Shown here in pieces: positions 8,362 to 15,525 of a stretch of DNA of 64,000 nt (position 1 is the stretch's first letter; every line of letters starts with the position of its first letter). A program made the translations under genes and the position numbers. Below the pieces are notes generated by a model, which saw only the letters and a list, made by a program, of their open reading frames with translations, was not told the origin of the DNA and made no database searches. Location of the stretch: the NCBI GenBank assembly GCA_963794385.1, contig CAWCDT010000004.1, positions 1 through 64,000 of the forward strand. The letters run 5' to 3'. The DNA is from Gaiellasilicea sp963794385. GTDB taxonomy: Bacteria > Actinomycetota > Thermoleophilia > Gaiellales > Gaiellaceae.

Positions 8362-9293
8362 GCATCGGGCGGGCGCTCGAGCTCGCCGAGCAGGCGCAGC
8401 ACCGCGCGTATCCGAAGCCGACCGTGGGCGCCGTTGTGGTGGCGGGCGACGAGATCGTCGGCGAGGGGGCGACCGAGGAGGACGGGCGACACGGCGAGGT
8501 GGTCGCTCTTGCCGCCGCGGGCGAGCAGGCCCGCGGCGCGACGCTCTACGTGACGATGGAGCCATGCGCGCACCACGGCACGACGCCGCCGTGCGTGGAC
8601 GCGGTGCTCGCCGCCGGGATCGCACGCGTCGTCGCCGGCTCGCTCGACCCGAACCCGGAAGCCGGCGGTGGGCTCGAGCGGCTGCGCGCCGGCGGGGTCG
8701 AGGCCCTGCACGCCGATTGCTTCGAGGCCCGGCGGCAGAACGAGGCCTGGCGGGTGTGGGTGACGCTCGGACGCCCGTTCGTCGTCTTCAAGGCGGCGGT
8801 CACCCTCGACGGCCGGGTCGCGGTCCCGGGCCGCCGCTGGGTCTCGGGGGAGGAGGCGCGCCGGCACGTGCACGAGCTGCGCGCCGCCTCCGACGCGGTC
8901 GCGGTCGGGATGGGCACCGTCAGGCTCGAGAACCCGCGCCTCGACGCCCGCGCTGTCGGAGCGAAGCGGCAGCCGCGCCGGCTCGCATTCGGCACCGGCC
9001 CGCTTCCGGAGGGCTCCGAGCTCGAGCTCCGGTCCGGCCCGCTCGAGGACGAGCTACGGGCACTCGCCGCCGACGGTGTCCAGTCGCTGCTGCTCGAAGG
9101 CGGCCCGACGCTCGCCGCGAGCTTCCTCCGTGCGGGCCTCGTGGACAAGCTGCTCCTCTTCGTCGCGCCGACGCTCGCGGGCTCCGGCCCGTCACTCGTC
9201 GAGGCGCTCGACCTGCCGCTCGACCTCGCGCGCCTGACCAGCAGGCAGGTCGGCGAGGACGTTCTCCTCGAGGCGTACCTGCGCGAGCCGTAA
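8358..9293 (+). CDS. ribD: Bifunctional riboflavin deaminase/reductase RibD
   Basis: Two consecutive steps of riboflavin synthesis. The N-terminal cytidine-deaminase-like domain (1-140) carries MEPCAHHGTTPPCVDAVL with the PC-x8-C zinc cysteines. Its first zinc/catalytic motif reads HGE (GRHGEVVAL) instead of the usual HAE; the ligand His and catalytic Glu are kept. The C-terminal reductase domain (145-311) has FKAAVTLDGRVA, SDAVAVGMGTV and LLLEGGPTLAASF. At 311 aa it is a little shorter than the usual 350-380. It overlaps rpe upstream, and ribE starts 9 nt downstream. Confidence 0.95.
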   Translation: MSIGRALELAEQAQHRAYPKPTVGAVVVAGDEIVGEGATEEDGRHGEVVALAAAGEQARGATLYVTMEPCAHHGTTPPCVDAVLAAGIARVVAGSLDPNPEAGGGLERLRAGGVEALHADCFEARRQNEAWRVWVTLGRPFVVFKAAVTLDGRVAVPGRRWVSGEEARRHVHELRAASDAVAVGMGTVRLENPRLDARAVGAKRQPRRLAFGTGPLPEGSELELRSGPLEDELRALAADGVQSLLLEGGPTLAASFLRAGLVDKLLLFVAPTLAGSGPSLVEALDLPLDLARLTSRQVGEDVLLEAYLREP

Positions 9294-9302
9294 CCTGAGT
9301 TC

Positions 9303-9869
9303 ATGTTCACAGGGCTCGTGCGTGAAGTCGGAACGGTCGCCTCCTTCGAGGGCGGTCGCCTCGTCGTCGAGGCCTCGACGTCGGCCGAGCCGGGCGATTC
9401 CATTGCGGTCGACGGCGTCTGCCTGACCGTCGTCGAGAGGGCGAACGGCCGCCTCGCCTTCGACGTCGTTCCGGAGACGCTGGCGCGCGTCAAGCCGTTC
9501 GGCCGGCAGGTCAACATCGAGCCTGCGCTGCGCGCCGGGGATCCCCTGGGCGGCCACCAGGTGCAGGGCCACGTCGACGGCGTCGGGCAGGTCACCGCGG
9601 TGACCGAGGAGGGAGACGGCGTCCGCGTCCGGATCGAGGCGCCCACCGAGCTGCTGCGCTACTGCGTCGAGAAGGGGTCGGTCACGGTCGACGGCGTCTC
9701 GCTCACCGTCGCCGCCGTCGACTCGACCGGCTTCGAGGTGGCGCTGATCCCGCACACGCTCGCCGAAACGACGCTCTCCGAGCTCGCCCCGGGCAGCAGC
9801 GTAAATCTAGAAACCGACGTCCTCGCCAAGTACGTCGAGAAGTTGCTGCCGGATAGCATGCGGCCGTGA
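9303..9869 (+). CDS. ribE: Riboflavin synthase alpha chain
   Basis: Dismutates two lumazine molecules to riboflavin. The 188-aa protein has the N-terminal signature MFTGLVREVGTV and the expected internal duplication: SIAVDGVCLTVV and SVTVDGVSLTVA are the paired substrate-binding repeats, and HQVQGHVDGVGQV lies between. TAACCT (9291-9296) ends 6 nt before the ATG, so this gene also has its own leaderless-type promoter inside the operon. It overlaps ribBA by GTGA. Confidence 0.97.
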   Translation: MFTGLVREVGTVASFEGGRLVVEASTSAEPGDSIAVDGVCLTVVERANGRLAFDVVPETLARVKPFGRQVNIEPALRAGDPLGGHQVQGHVDGVGQVTAVTEEGDGVRVRIEAPTELLRYCVEKGSVTVDGVSLTVAAVDSTGFEVALIPHTLAETTLSELAPGSSVNLETDVLAKYVEKLLPDSMRP

Positions 9870-11131
9870 CCATGGCCACCACTCCGCCCCGCACCCAGAG
9901 CCCGTTCGCCACCGTCGAGGAGGCGATCGAGGAGATCCGCGCCGGCCGCTTCGTCGTCGTCGTCGACGACGAGGACCGCGAGAACGAGGGCGATCTCACG
10001 ATCGCGGCGCAGTTCGCAACCCCCGAGGCCGTCAACTTCATGGTCACGCACGCACGCGGGCTCGTCTGCCTCTGCCTCACCGAGGAGCGCTGCGACGAGC
10101 TCGGGCTGCGCCAGATGACCGATCAGAACGAAACGCCGTTCGGCACCGCGTTCACCGTCACGGTCGAGGCGCGGGAGGGGGTCACCACCGGGATCTCGGC
10201 CCACGACCGCGCCCACACGATCCAGGTCGCCGTCGATCCCTCCTCGGGGCCTCGCGATCTCGTCCAGCCGGGCCACATCTTCCCGCTCCGCGCCCGCCGC
10301 GGCGGCGTCCTGCAACGCTCCGGACAGACCGAGGCCGCCGTCGACCTGGCGCGGCTCGCGGGCCTGATCCCCGCCGGCGTCGTCTGCGAGATCATGAAGG
10401 ACGACGGGACGATGGCCCGCGTGCCCGATCTCGTCGAGTACTGCGCGACGCACGGGCTGAAGATGATCACCGTCGCCGACCTGATCGAGTACCGGCGCCG
10501 CCACGAGAAGCTCGTCGAGCGCGTCACCTCGGTCACGCTCCCGACCGCGTACGGCAAATTCCAGGCCGTCGCCTTCCGCGAGACGCTGACCGGCAAGCAC
10601 CACGTCGCGCTCGTCAAGGGCGAGGTGGAAGGGGAGCAGGACGTGCTCGTCCGCGTCCACTCGGAGTGCTTGACGGGTGACGTCTTCCACTCGCTCCGCT
10701 GCGACTGTGGCGAGCAGCTCGAGCTCGCGCTGCGCCGGATCGACCAGGAGGGCAGAGGTGTTCTCCTCTACCTCGCGCAGGAGGGCCGCGGGATCGGCCT
10801 CCTCAGCAAGCTGAAGGCCTACGAGCTGCAGGAACAGGGGCTCGACACGGTCGAGGCGAACCTGCGCCTCGGCTTCGCCGCCGACCACCGCGAGTACGGA
10901 ATCGGCTCGCAGATCCTCGCCGACCTCGGCCTCTCGACGATCCGCGTGCTCACGAACAACCCGAAGAAGATCTCCGGCATCGCCGGCTTCGGGCTCGAGG
11001 TCGTGGCCCAGGAGCCGATCGAGGTTGCGCCGAACGCGGAGAACCGCCGCTATCTCGAAGCCAAGCGCGAGAAGCTCGGTCACACGCTGCACCACCAGGA
11101 CCTCCGCTTCGACGTCGAGCTGGAGCCGTGA
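9866..11131 (+). CDS. ribBA: DHBP synthase / GTP cyclohydrolase II fusion RibBA
   Basis: N-terminal 3,4-dihydroxy-2-butanone-4-phosphate synthase (about 10-210) with DDEDRENEGDLTIAAQ and C-terminal GTP cyclohydrolase II (about 215-421) with RVHSECLTGDVFHSLRCDCG (zinc cysteines) and GRGIGLLSKLKAYELQ. An oddity in the first domain is that the usual GHTEA motif reads GQTEA, so the histidine that ligates the catalytic metal in characterised enzymes is Gln; the rest of the active-site region looks intact. GTG 9866 overlaps ribE; ATG 9872 is an alternative. It overlaps ribH by GTGA. Confidence 0.96.
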   Translation: MTMATTPPRTQSPFATVEEAIEEIRAGRFVVVVDDEDRENEGDLTIAAQFATPEAVNFMVTHARGLVCLCLTEERCDELGLRQMTDQNETPFGTAFTVTVEAREGVTTGISAHDRAHTIQVAVDPSSGPRDLVQPGHIFPLRARRGGVLQRSGQTEAAVDLARLAGLIPAGVVCEIMKDDGTMARVPDLVEYCATHGLKMITVADLIEYRRRHEKLVERVTSVTLPTAYGKFQAVAFRETLTGKHHVALVKGEVEGEQDVLVRVHSECLTGDVFHSLRCDCGEQLELALRRIDQEGRGVLLYLAQEGRGIGLLSKLKAYELQEQGLDTVEANLRLGFAADHREYGIGSQILADLGLSTIRVLTNNPKKISGIAGFGLEVVAQEPIEVAPNAENRRYLEAKREKLGHTLHHQDLRFDVELEP

Positions 11132-11799
11132 GCGAGCGCGAGCCCTGGCCCGCCGCGCCCGAGCTGGCCGACCCTCCGAGCGAGGAGCAGGCCGCCGCCG
11201 CGGAGGTCGAAGAGCCGGAGCGTGAATCCGAGCCCGAGGTCGCCGATCAGCCCGAAGCGGTCGAGACGCCTGTCGCGGAGGAGCCCGCGGCCTCCACGGA
11301 GCACGCCGAGGGCGAGTTCTCAGTCCCGGACGGCTACGGCATCCTCGAGGGGGCGCCAAAGGGCGGCCGTCGCGCGGTGGGAGTCGTCGTCAGCCGCTTC
11401 AACGGCGCGGTCACGTCGAAGCTGCTCGAGGGCGCGCTCGCCGAGTTGGAGGAGGCCGGGATCGCGCGCGATGCGGTCACGGTCATGCCCGTGCCGGGCG
11501 CGTTCGAGCTGCCGATTGCCGCGATGGCGCTCGCGAAGACGCGCCGGTACGCCTGCATCGTGGCGCTCGGATGCGTGATCCGCGGCGACACGCCTCACTT
11601 CGACTTCGTCGCGGGCGAGGCCGCCTCCGGGCTGCAGCTCGCCGCGCTCGAGACCGGCATCCCGGTCGCGTTCGGTGTCCTCACGCTGGAGGAGGCCGAC
11701 CAGGCCGACGACCGGCTGGAGAAGGGTGCCGAGGCCGTCCGCACGGGCCTCGAGATGGCCGACGTCTTCGCCCAGCTGCGCGCTGCGGCTCGGGGCTAG
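11128..11799 (+). CDS. ribH: Lumazine synthase with acidic N-terminal extension
   Basis: Condenses DHBP with the RibD product to give 6,7-dimethyl-8-ribityllumazine. The core (about residues 80-223) contains VVSRFNG, VMPVPGAFELP, GCVIRGDTPHFDFV (catalytic His) and AFGVLTLEEADQA. Unusually, about 75 residues of Glu/Pro/Ala-rich, low-complexity sequence come first; typical RibH is about 155 aa. The GTG at 11128 overlaps the ribBA stop, which favours this long form. An internal start before PDGYGILEG would give a normal length but there is no obvious ribosome binding site for it. It is the last gene of the operon. Confidence 0.94.
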   Translation: MSEREPWPAAPELADPPSEEQAAAAEVEEPERESEPEVADQPEAVETPVAEEPAASTEHAEGEFSVPDGYGILEGAPKGGRRAVGVVVSRFNGAVTSKLLEGALAELEEAGIARDAVTVMPVPGAFELPIAAMALAKTRRYACIVALGCVIRGDTPHFDFVAGEAASGLQLAALETGIPVAFGVLTLEEADQADDRLEKGAEAVRTGLEMADVFAQLRAAARG

Positions 11800-11832
11800 C
11801 AGCCCGAGTTGCGGTAGCCAGGCGCTCGTGCG

Positions 11833-11855
11833 CCAAGTAACAGTCTGTTACTTGG
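11833..11855. promoter_or_regulatory. Perfect 23-bp palindrome over the rpmB promoter
   Basis: CCAAGTAACAG and CTGTTACTTGG are exact reverse complements around a central T at 11844. It ends 4 bp before the TATCAT box (11860-11865) of rpmB, so it covers the -35 region. The odd-length, gap-free symmetry looks like a repressor operator (a TetR- or GntR-type site is possible) rather than a terminator, as no T-run follows. No regulator gene lies next to it. Confidence 0.6.
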
Positions 11856-11874
11856 CTGCTATCATCGGCCGCCG

Positions 11875-12066
11875 ATGTCCAAGGTCTGCGCATCCTGCGG
11901 CAAGAAGCCGTCGTTCGGGAACAACCGGAGCCACTCGATGGTGGCGACGAAGCGCCGCTTCAACCCGAACCTCCAGCGCGTGCGCGTCCTGCTGGACGGC
12001 GTGGCCACGCGCGCCTACATCTGCACCCGCTGCCTCAAGGCGGGCAAAGTGCAGAAAGCGGTCTAG
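11875..12066 (+). CDS. rpmB: 50S ribosomal protein L28 (zinc-ribbon form)
   Basis: A 63-aa basic protein starting MSKVCASCGKKPSFGNNRSH and containing a second CTRC pair, so it is the four-cysteine (C+) form of L28. The motif NPNLQRVRVL is typical of the family. TATCAT (11860-11865) lies 9 nt upstream of the ATG. Zinc-containing L28 versions have zinc-free paralogues under Zur control in some bacteria; the palindrome upstream does not match known Zur boxes that I recognise. It is transcribed alone or with the downstream Asp23 gene. Confidence 0.95.
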   Translation: MSKVCASCGKKPSFGNNRSHSMVATKRRFNPNLQRVRVLLDGVATRAYICTRCLKAGKVQKAV

Positions 12067-12109
12067 GCCGCAACCTCTCGCCTGATCCGCACCGTCTAAG
12101 CTCGCGGCG

Positions 12110-12463
12110 ATGGAGCGGGACCACTTCTCCGAGCAGTCCGAGCTCGGCCGGATCACGATTGCGCCGGACGCGATCGCGCAGATCGTTGGCCATACGGCCG
12201 CCGAGTGCTACGGCGTCGTCGGCATGGCTGCGAAGGGGATCAAGCGGCTGCTCACGAGGGACAAGCTGACGCAGGGGATCGGCGTCTCCGCGGACCGGGA
12301 TGGGCTCCGCCTCGACTTGCACGTCGTCGTCGAGTACGGCCTCAACCTCGCCGAGGTCGCGGCCACGGTCCGCTCGCGTGTCGCCTACGAGGTCGAGCGG
12401 CTGACCGGCCTCACCGTCGCCGCCGTCGAGGTCCATATCGAAGACGTCAGGCGAAGCGCGTGA
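12110..12463 (+). CDS. Asp23/Gls24 family protein
   Basis: A 117-aa protein of the Asp23/Gls24 (YloU) family, starting with a polar stretch and then GRITIAPDAIAQIVGHTAAE, a central DLHVVVEYGLNLAEVA strand-helix and a C-terminal TVAAVEVHIEDVR. Family members act at the envelope or in stress, and YloU often sits beside the DAK/FakA-type gene, as here. TAAGCT (12096-12101) ends 8 nt before the ATG. The last 24 bases are duplicated just upstream of fakA. Confidence 0.9.
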   Translation: MERDHFSEQSELGRITIAPDAIAQIVGHTAAECYGVVGMAAKGIKRLLTRDKLTQGIGVSADRDGLRLDLHVVVEYGLNLAEVAATVRSRVAYEVERLTGLTVAAVEVHIEDVRRSA

Positions 12464-12512
12464 TGACTTGGCTTTTCGACGCTGACCTGAGCACGGACGC
12501 TTCGTGGCCGGA

Positions 12513-12529
12513 GCCGGGCTTTGCCCGGC
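12513..12529. repeat. Hairpin in the asp23-fakA insert
   Basis: GCCGGGC-TTT-GCCCGGC is a perfect 7-bp stem with a 3-nt loop. It could end transcription of asp23 but lacks a downstream T-run. Confidence 0.5.
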
Positions 12530-12575
12530 GGGAGGCCCGCTGCGTCTCGGTGTCGCTACGGAGAAGGAGGGGGCT

Positions 12576-12602
12576 CATGGGGGAACCATGGGTTCCCCCA
12601 TG
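12576..12602. repeat. Perfect 12-bp-arm palindrome in the asp23-fakA insert
   Basis: CATGGGGGAACC and GGTTCCCCCATG are exact reverse complements around ATG. The 27-bp symmetry ends 24 bp before the fakA start. It may be a REP-like unit or an RNA hairpin in the fakA leader. Confidence 0.55.
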
Positions 12603-12626
12603 CTCGGAAGACGTGAGGCGAAGCGC

Positions 12627-14228
12627 GTGAGCGTGGCGGAGCTCGAGCGCGCCCGCGAGCTCGGGCGCGCGGCGCTGACGACGCTGGAGGCGAACCGGCG
12701 CCGGATCGACGACCTCAACGTCTACCCGGTCCCCGACGGCGACACGGGCACGAACCTGACCCTGACGGCGCGCGCGATCATGGAGGCGCTCGAGGCGTCG
12801 GCGGCCGAGGACCGTCCGGCGCTCGCGAAGGAGCTGACCCGGGCGGCGCTGATGGGCGCGCGCGGCAACTCGGGCGTCATCTTCTCGCAGATCCTGCGCG
12901 GTGCGGCCGAGGCGCTCGGCGAGGCCGGGCTCCTCGACTCGGCGACGATCCGCCGCGCCTTCCGCAGCGCGAGCGACGCCGCCTACCGGGCCGTGCGGCG
13001 GCCGGTGGAGGGGACGATGCTCTCCGTCATCCGCGAGCTCGCCGAGGAAGCCGAGGACCCCCGGAACGCGACGCTCGAGCCGACCGAGCTGCTGAAGAGG
13101 CTCGTCGAGCGCGGGGAGGAGGCGCTCGCGAGAACGCCCGAGCAGCTCGACGTGCTGCGCGAGGCCGGCGTCGTGGACGCGGGCGGGGCCGGATTGCTCG
13201 AGATCGTCCGCGGCGTCTCGGCCGCGCTCGCCGGCGAGCCGATCCCGGAGGCGCCCGTGGCGGACGCCCACGAGGCCGGTGTCGACGCCGTGCACCAGGA
13301 GCTCTCGGAGTACCGGTACTGCACGGTGTTCGTGATCGAGGGGGAAGGCCTCGACGCGGAGGCGCTCGAAGCCGAGCTCGATCCGCTCGGCGACTCCCTG
13401 CTCGTCGTGGGCGACTCGACGGCGCTGAAGATCCACCTCCACACGGACGAACCGGGCCGGGCGCTTGCCTTCGGCACCGGGCTCGGGACGATCGAGGCTG
13501 TCGAGATCGCGAACATGCACAAGCAGACGGAGCAGCGCAGCGAACGTCTTCTCGCCGTCCCCGATCCCGAGCTCACGCTCGAGACGGGTGTCGTCGCGGT
13601 CGTCCCGGGAGCGGGGAACCGCCGCTTGTTCGAGAGCTACGGCGCAGCGCGCGTGATCGAGGGCGGGCAGACGATGAACCCGTCGACCGCGGACATCCTG
13701 GCGGCGATCGAGTCCACACCGGCGACCGAGGTGCTCGTGCTGCCCAACAACTCGAACGTGATCCTCTCCGCCGAGCAAGCCGCGAAGCTCGCGGAGAAAC
13801 CCGTGCGCGTCCTCCCCGCGGACTCGGTCCCCGCGGGGCTGGCCGCGATCGTGCGGTACCTGCCCTCGCTCGATGCGGCCGCGAACGAGGCGGCGATGCT
13901 CGAGGCGATCGAGCAGGTCGCGACGGGAGAGGTGACGCGTGCGTCGCGCGACGTCGAGCTCGACGGCGTCGAGGTGCGCAAGGGCGCCTGGCTCGGGCTC
14001 GCCGACGGCGCCGCCGTTGCCTCCTCGCCCGACTTCGAGGCGGTCGCGACAGCTGTCGCAGAGCGCCTGCTCGACGGCGGCCGTGAGGTGCTGACGCTGC
14101 TCACGGGCGAGGACGAGCCCGAGCTCGACGGGCTTCTCCGGCTGCTGCAGGAGCGGCACCCGACCGTCGAGCTCGACGTGCACCCGGGCGGCCAGCCGCA
14201 CTATCCGCTCTTGCTCTCGGCCGAGTAG
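12627..14228 (+). CDS. fakA: Fatty acid kinase catalytic subunit FakA (DAK2/YloV family)
   Basis: A 533-aa protein with an N-terminal DhaL/DAK2 ATP-binding domain (DLNVYPVPDGDTGTNLTLT near residue 25, MGARGNSGVIFSQILRG near 75, AGGAGLLEIVRG near 185) and a C-terminal FakA-type domain (NNSNVILSAEQAA, ending with GGQPHYPLLLSAE). Such proteins phosphorylate fatty acids presented by a DegV-type FakB partner; a DegV gene lies two genes downstream. GTG 12627 is chosen because it opens exactly at the conserved start VSVAELERARELGRAAL. The 5' side carries the 167-bp insert. Confidence 0.9.
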   Translation: MSVAELERARELGRAALTTLEANRRRIDDLNVYPVPDGDTGTNLTLTARAIMEALEASAAEDRPALAKELTRAALMGARGNSGVIFSQILRGAAEALGEAGLLDSATIRRAFRSASDAAYRAVRRPVEGTMLSVIRELAEEAEDPRNATLEPTELLKRLVERGEEALARTPEQLDVLREAGVVDAGGAGLLEIVRGVSAALAGEPIPEAPVADAHEAGVDAVHQELSEYRYCTVFVIEGEGLDAEALEAELDPLGDSLLVVGDSTALKIHLHTDEPGRALAFGTGLGTIEAVEIANMHKQTEQRSERLLAVPDPELTLETGVVAVVPGAGNRRLFESYGAARVIEGGQTMNPSTADILAAIESTPATEVLVLPNNSNVILSAEQAAKLAEKPVRVLPADSVPAGLAAIVRYLPSLDAAANEAAMLEAIEQVATGEVTRASRDVELDGVEVRKGAWLGLADGAAVASSPDFEAVATAVAERLLDGGREVLTLLTGEDEPELDGLLRLLQERHPTVELDVHPGGQPHYPLLLSAE

Positions 14229-14243
14229 GCGTAAGGTCCCGTT

Positions 14244-14639
14244 GTGGAGGCGGTGACCGAGACGCAGACCGTCCGCGTCCTGCTCGTCGAGGACAACGAC
14301 GTCTTCCGGCAGGCGCTCATCCTCCTGCTCGAGCTCCAGGAGGGGATCGACGTCGTCGGCGCCGTCACCGCGGGCAACGACGCGGTCGCAGCCGGCAAGA
14401 AGCTCGAGCCGCATGTCGCGGTCGTCGACTTTCGCCTGCCCGGGATGGACGGCGTCGAGACGACGATCGCGCTTAGGCGCGAATGCCCTGACGTCTCCGT
14501 CGTCTGTCTGACTGCGTCAGCGAGCCCGCGCGAGGTCGAGGCGCTCAGAGCCGCCGGCGCCGTCGACTGCCTGCGGAAGGACCAGGAGCTGGAGGAGATC
14601 GTCGCCGCGATCCGCCGGGCCGGCGAGTCGCGCTTGTGA
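14244..14639 (+). CDS. Single-domain response regulator
   Basis: A 131-aa stand-alone receiver domain: the acidic pocket LLVEDND, phospho-acceptor Asp in VVDFRLPGMDG, the conserved Thr in CLTAS and Lys in LRKDQ. There is no output domain. It has a TAAGGT box (14232-14237) 6 nt before its GTG start and overlaps the next gene by GTGA. It lies between fakA and the DegV/FakB gene, so it may act on, or be cotranscribed with, fatty acid kinase; no histidine kinase is present in the window. Confidence 0.9.
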   Translation: MEAVTETQTVRVLLVEDNDVFRQALILLLELQEGIDVVGAVTAGNDAVAAGKKLEPHVAVVDFRLPGMDGVETTIALRRECPDVSVVCLTASASPREVEALRAAGAVDCLRKDQELEEIVAAIRRAGESRL

Positions 14640-15525
14640 ACCTCTCCAAAGAGAACACGGCGATCGTGCTGGACTCGACCGCCGACTTCCCCGACGCGCA
14701 GATTCGCTTCCCGAACATGCGCGTCGTTCCGCTCTACGTGCGCTTCGGCGAGGAGAGCTTCCGCGACTACGTCGAGCTCGACCCGCACGGCTTCTACGAG
14801 CGCCTGCGGGGCGCCTCCGAGCTGCCGACGACCTCGCAGCCCACGCCGCAGGACTTCATGTCGACCTATCACGCGCTCGCCGGCTACGAGCGCATCTACT
14901 CCCTGCACATCTCCTCCAAGCTCTCGGGCACGTTCCAGAGCGCGTCGCTGGCCGCTGCCGACGACGGCGACCGGGTCCGGCTGATCGACACAGCATCGGC
15001 CTCGGTCGGCATCGGCATGCTCGCGCTCGCGGTCCAGGACCTGCTCGCGGCCGGCACGACCGACGAGGAGATCGAGGCGCTCGCGGAGCGCTACCGGACG
15101 GGTGCCGGGCTGCTCTTCACGGTCGACACGCTCGAGTTCCTCGCCAAGGGCGGCCGCATCGGCCGTGCCCGGGCACTCGCCGGGAGCCTGCTGAACGTCA
15201 AGCCGATCCTCACGATCGAGGACGGAGAGGTCGTGCCGCTCACCCGCGTGCGCGGCCGCCAGAAGGCGCTCGACGAGTTCCGCAAGCGGTTCGAGGAGGC
15301 GACGGAGGACGGACCCGGCCTCGGCGTCGGCATCGCGCACGCGGAGGCGGACGAGACCGTCGAGCAGCTGCGTGAGATCGTGCTCGCCGTCACGGCCGCA
15401 GGCGGAAGATCAAGCTGGTCTCGAGCCTCGGCGCCGTGGTGGGAACGCACGCCGGGCCGGGCACGGTCGGGCTTCTTCTGGTACCAGGACCGCTAGCCGG
15501 ACCGGCTGCAATACTCGCCGCATGA
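14636..15525 (+). CDS. DegV family fatty-acid-binding protein (FakB-like), one-base frameshift
   Basis: DegV/FakB proteins bind a fatty acid for phosphorylation by FakA. The protein shows IVLDSTADFPD, PTTSQPTPQDF (lipid head-group contacts), LHISSKLSGTFQSA and EFLAKGGRIGRARA. The C-terminal end KLVSSLGAVVGTHAGPGTVG is in another frame; one missing base near 15398-15401 reconnects it and gives 296 aa ending in the ATGA overlap with recG. Uncorrected, the reading runs out of the family at RSSWSRAS. Pairing with fakA upstream supports the FakB role. Confidence 0.88.

Larger units (their letters stand above)
12440..12630. repeat. 24-bp direct repeat flanking a palindrome-rich insert
   Basis: The end of the Asp23 gene (12440-12463) recurs at 12607-12630 with 23 of 24 bases identical. 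Both copies finish in GCGCGTGA; the first holds the Asp23 stop and the second the fakA GTG start. Without the extra 167 bp the two genes would overlap by GTGA as most neighbours here do. The insert contains two strong hairpins (12513-12529 and 12576-12602) and no coding sequence I can support. Confidence 0.6.
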
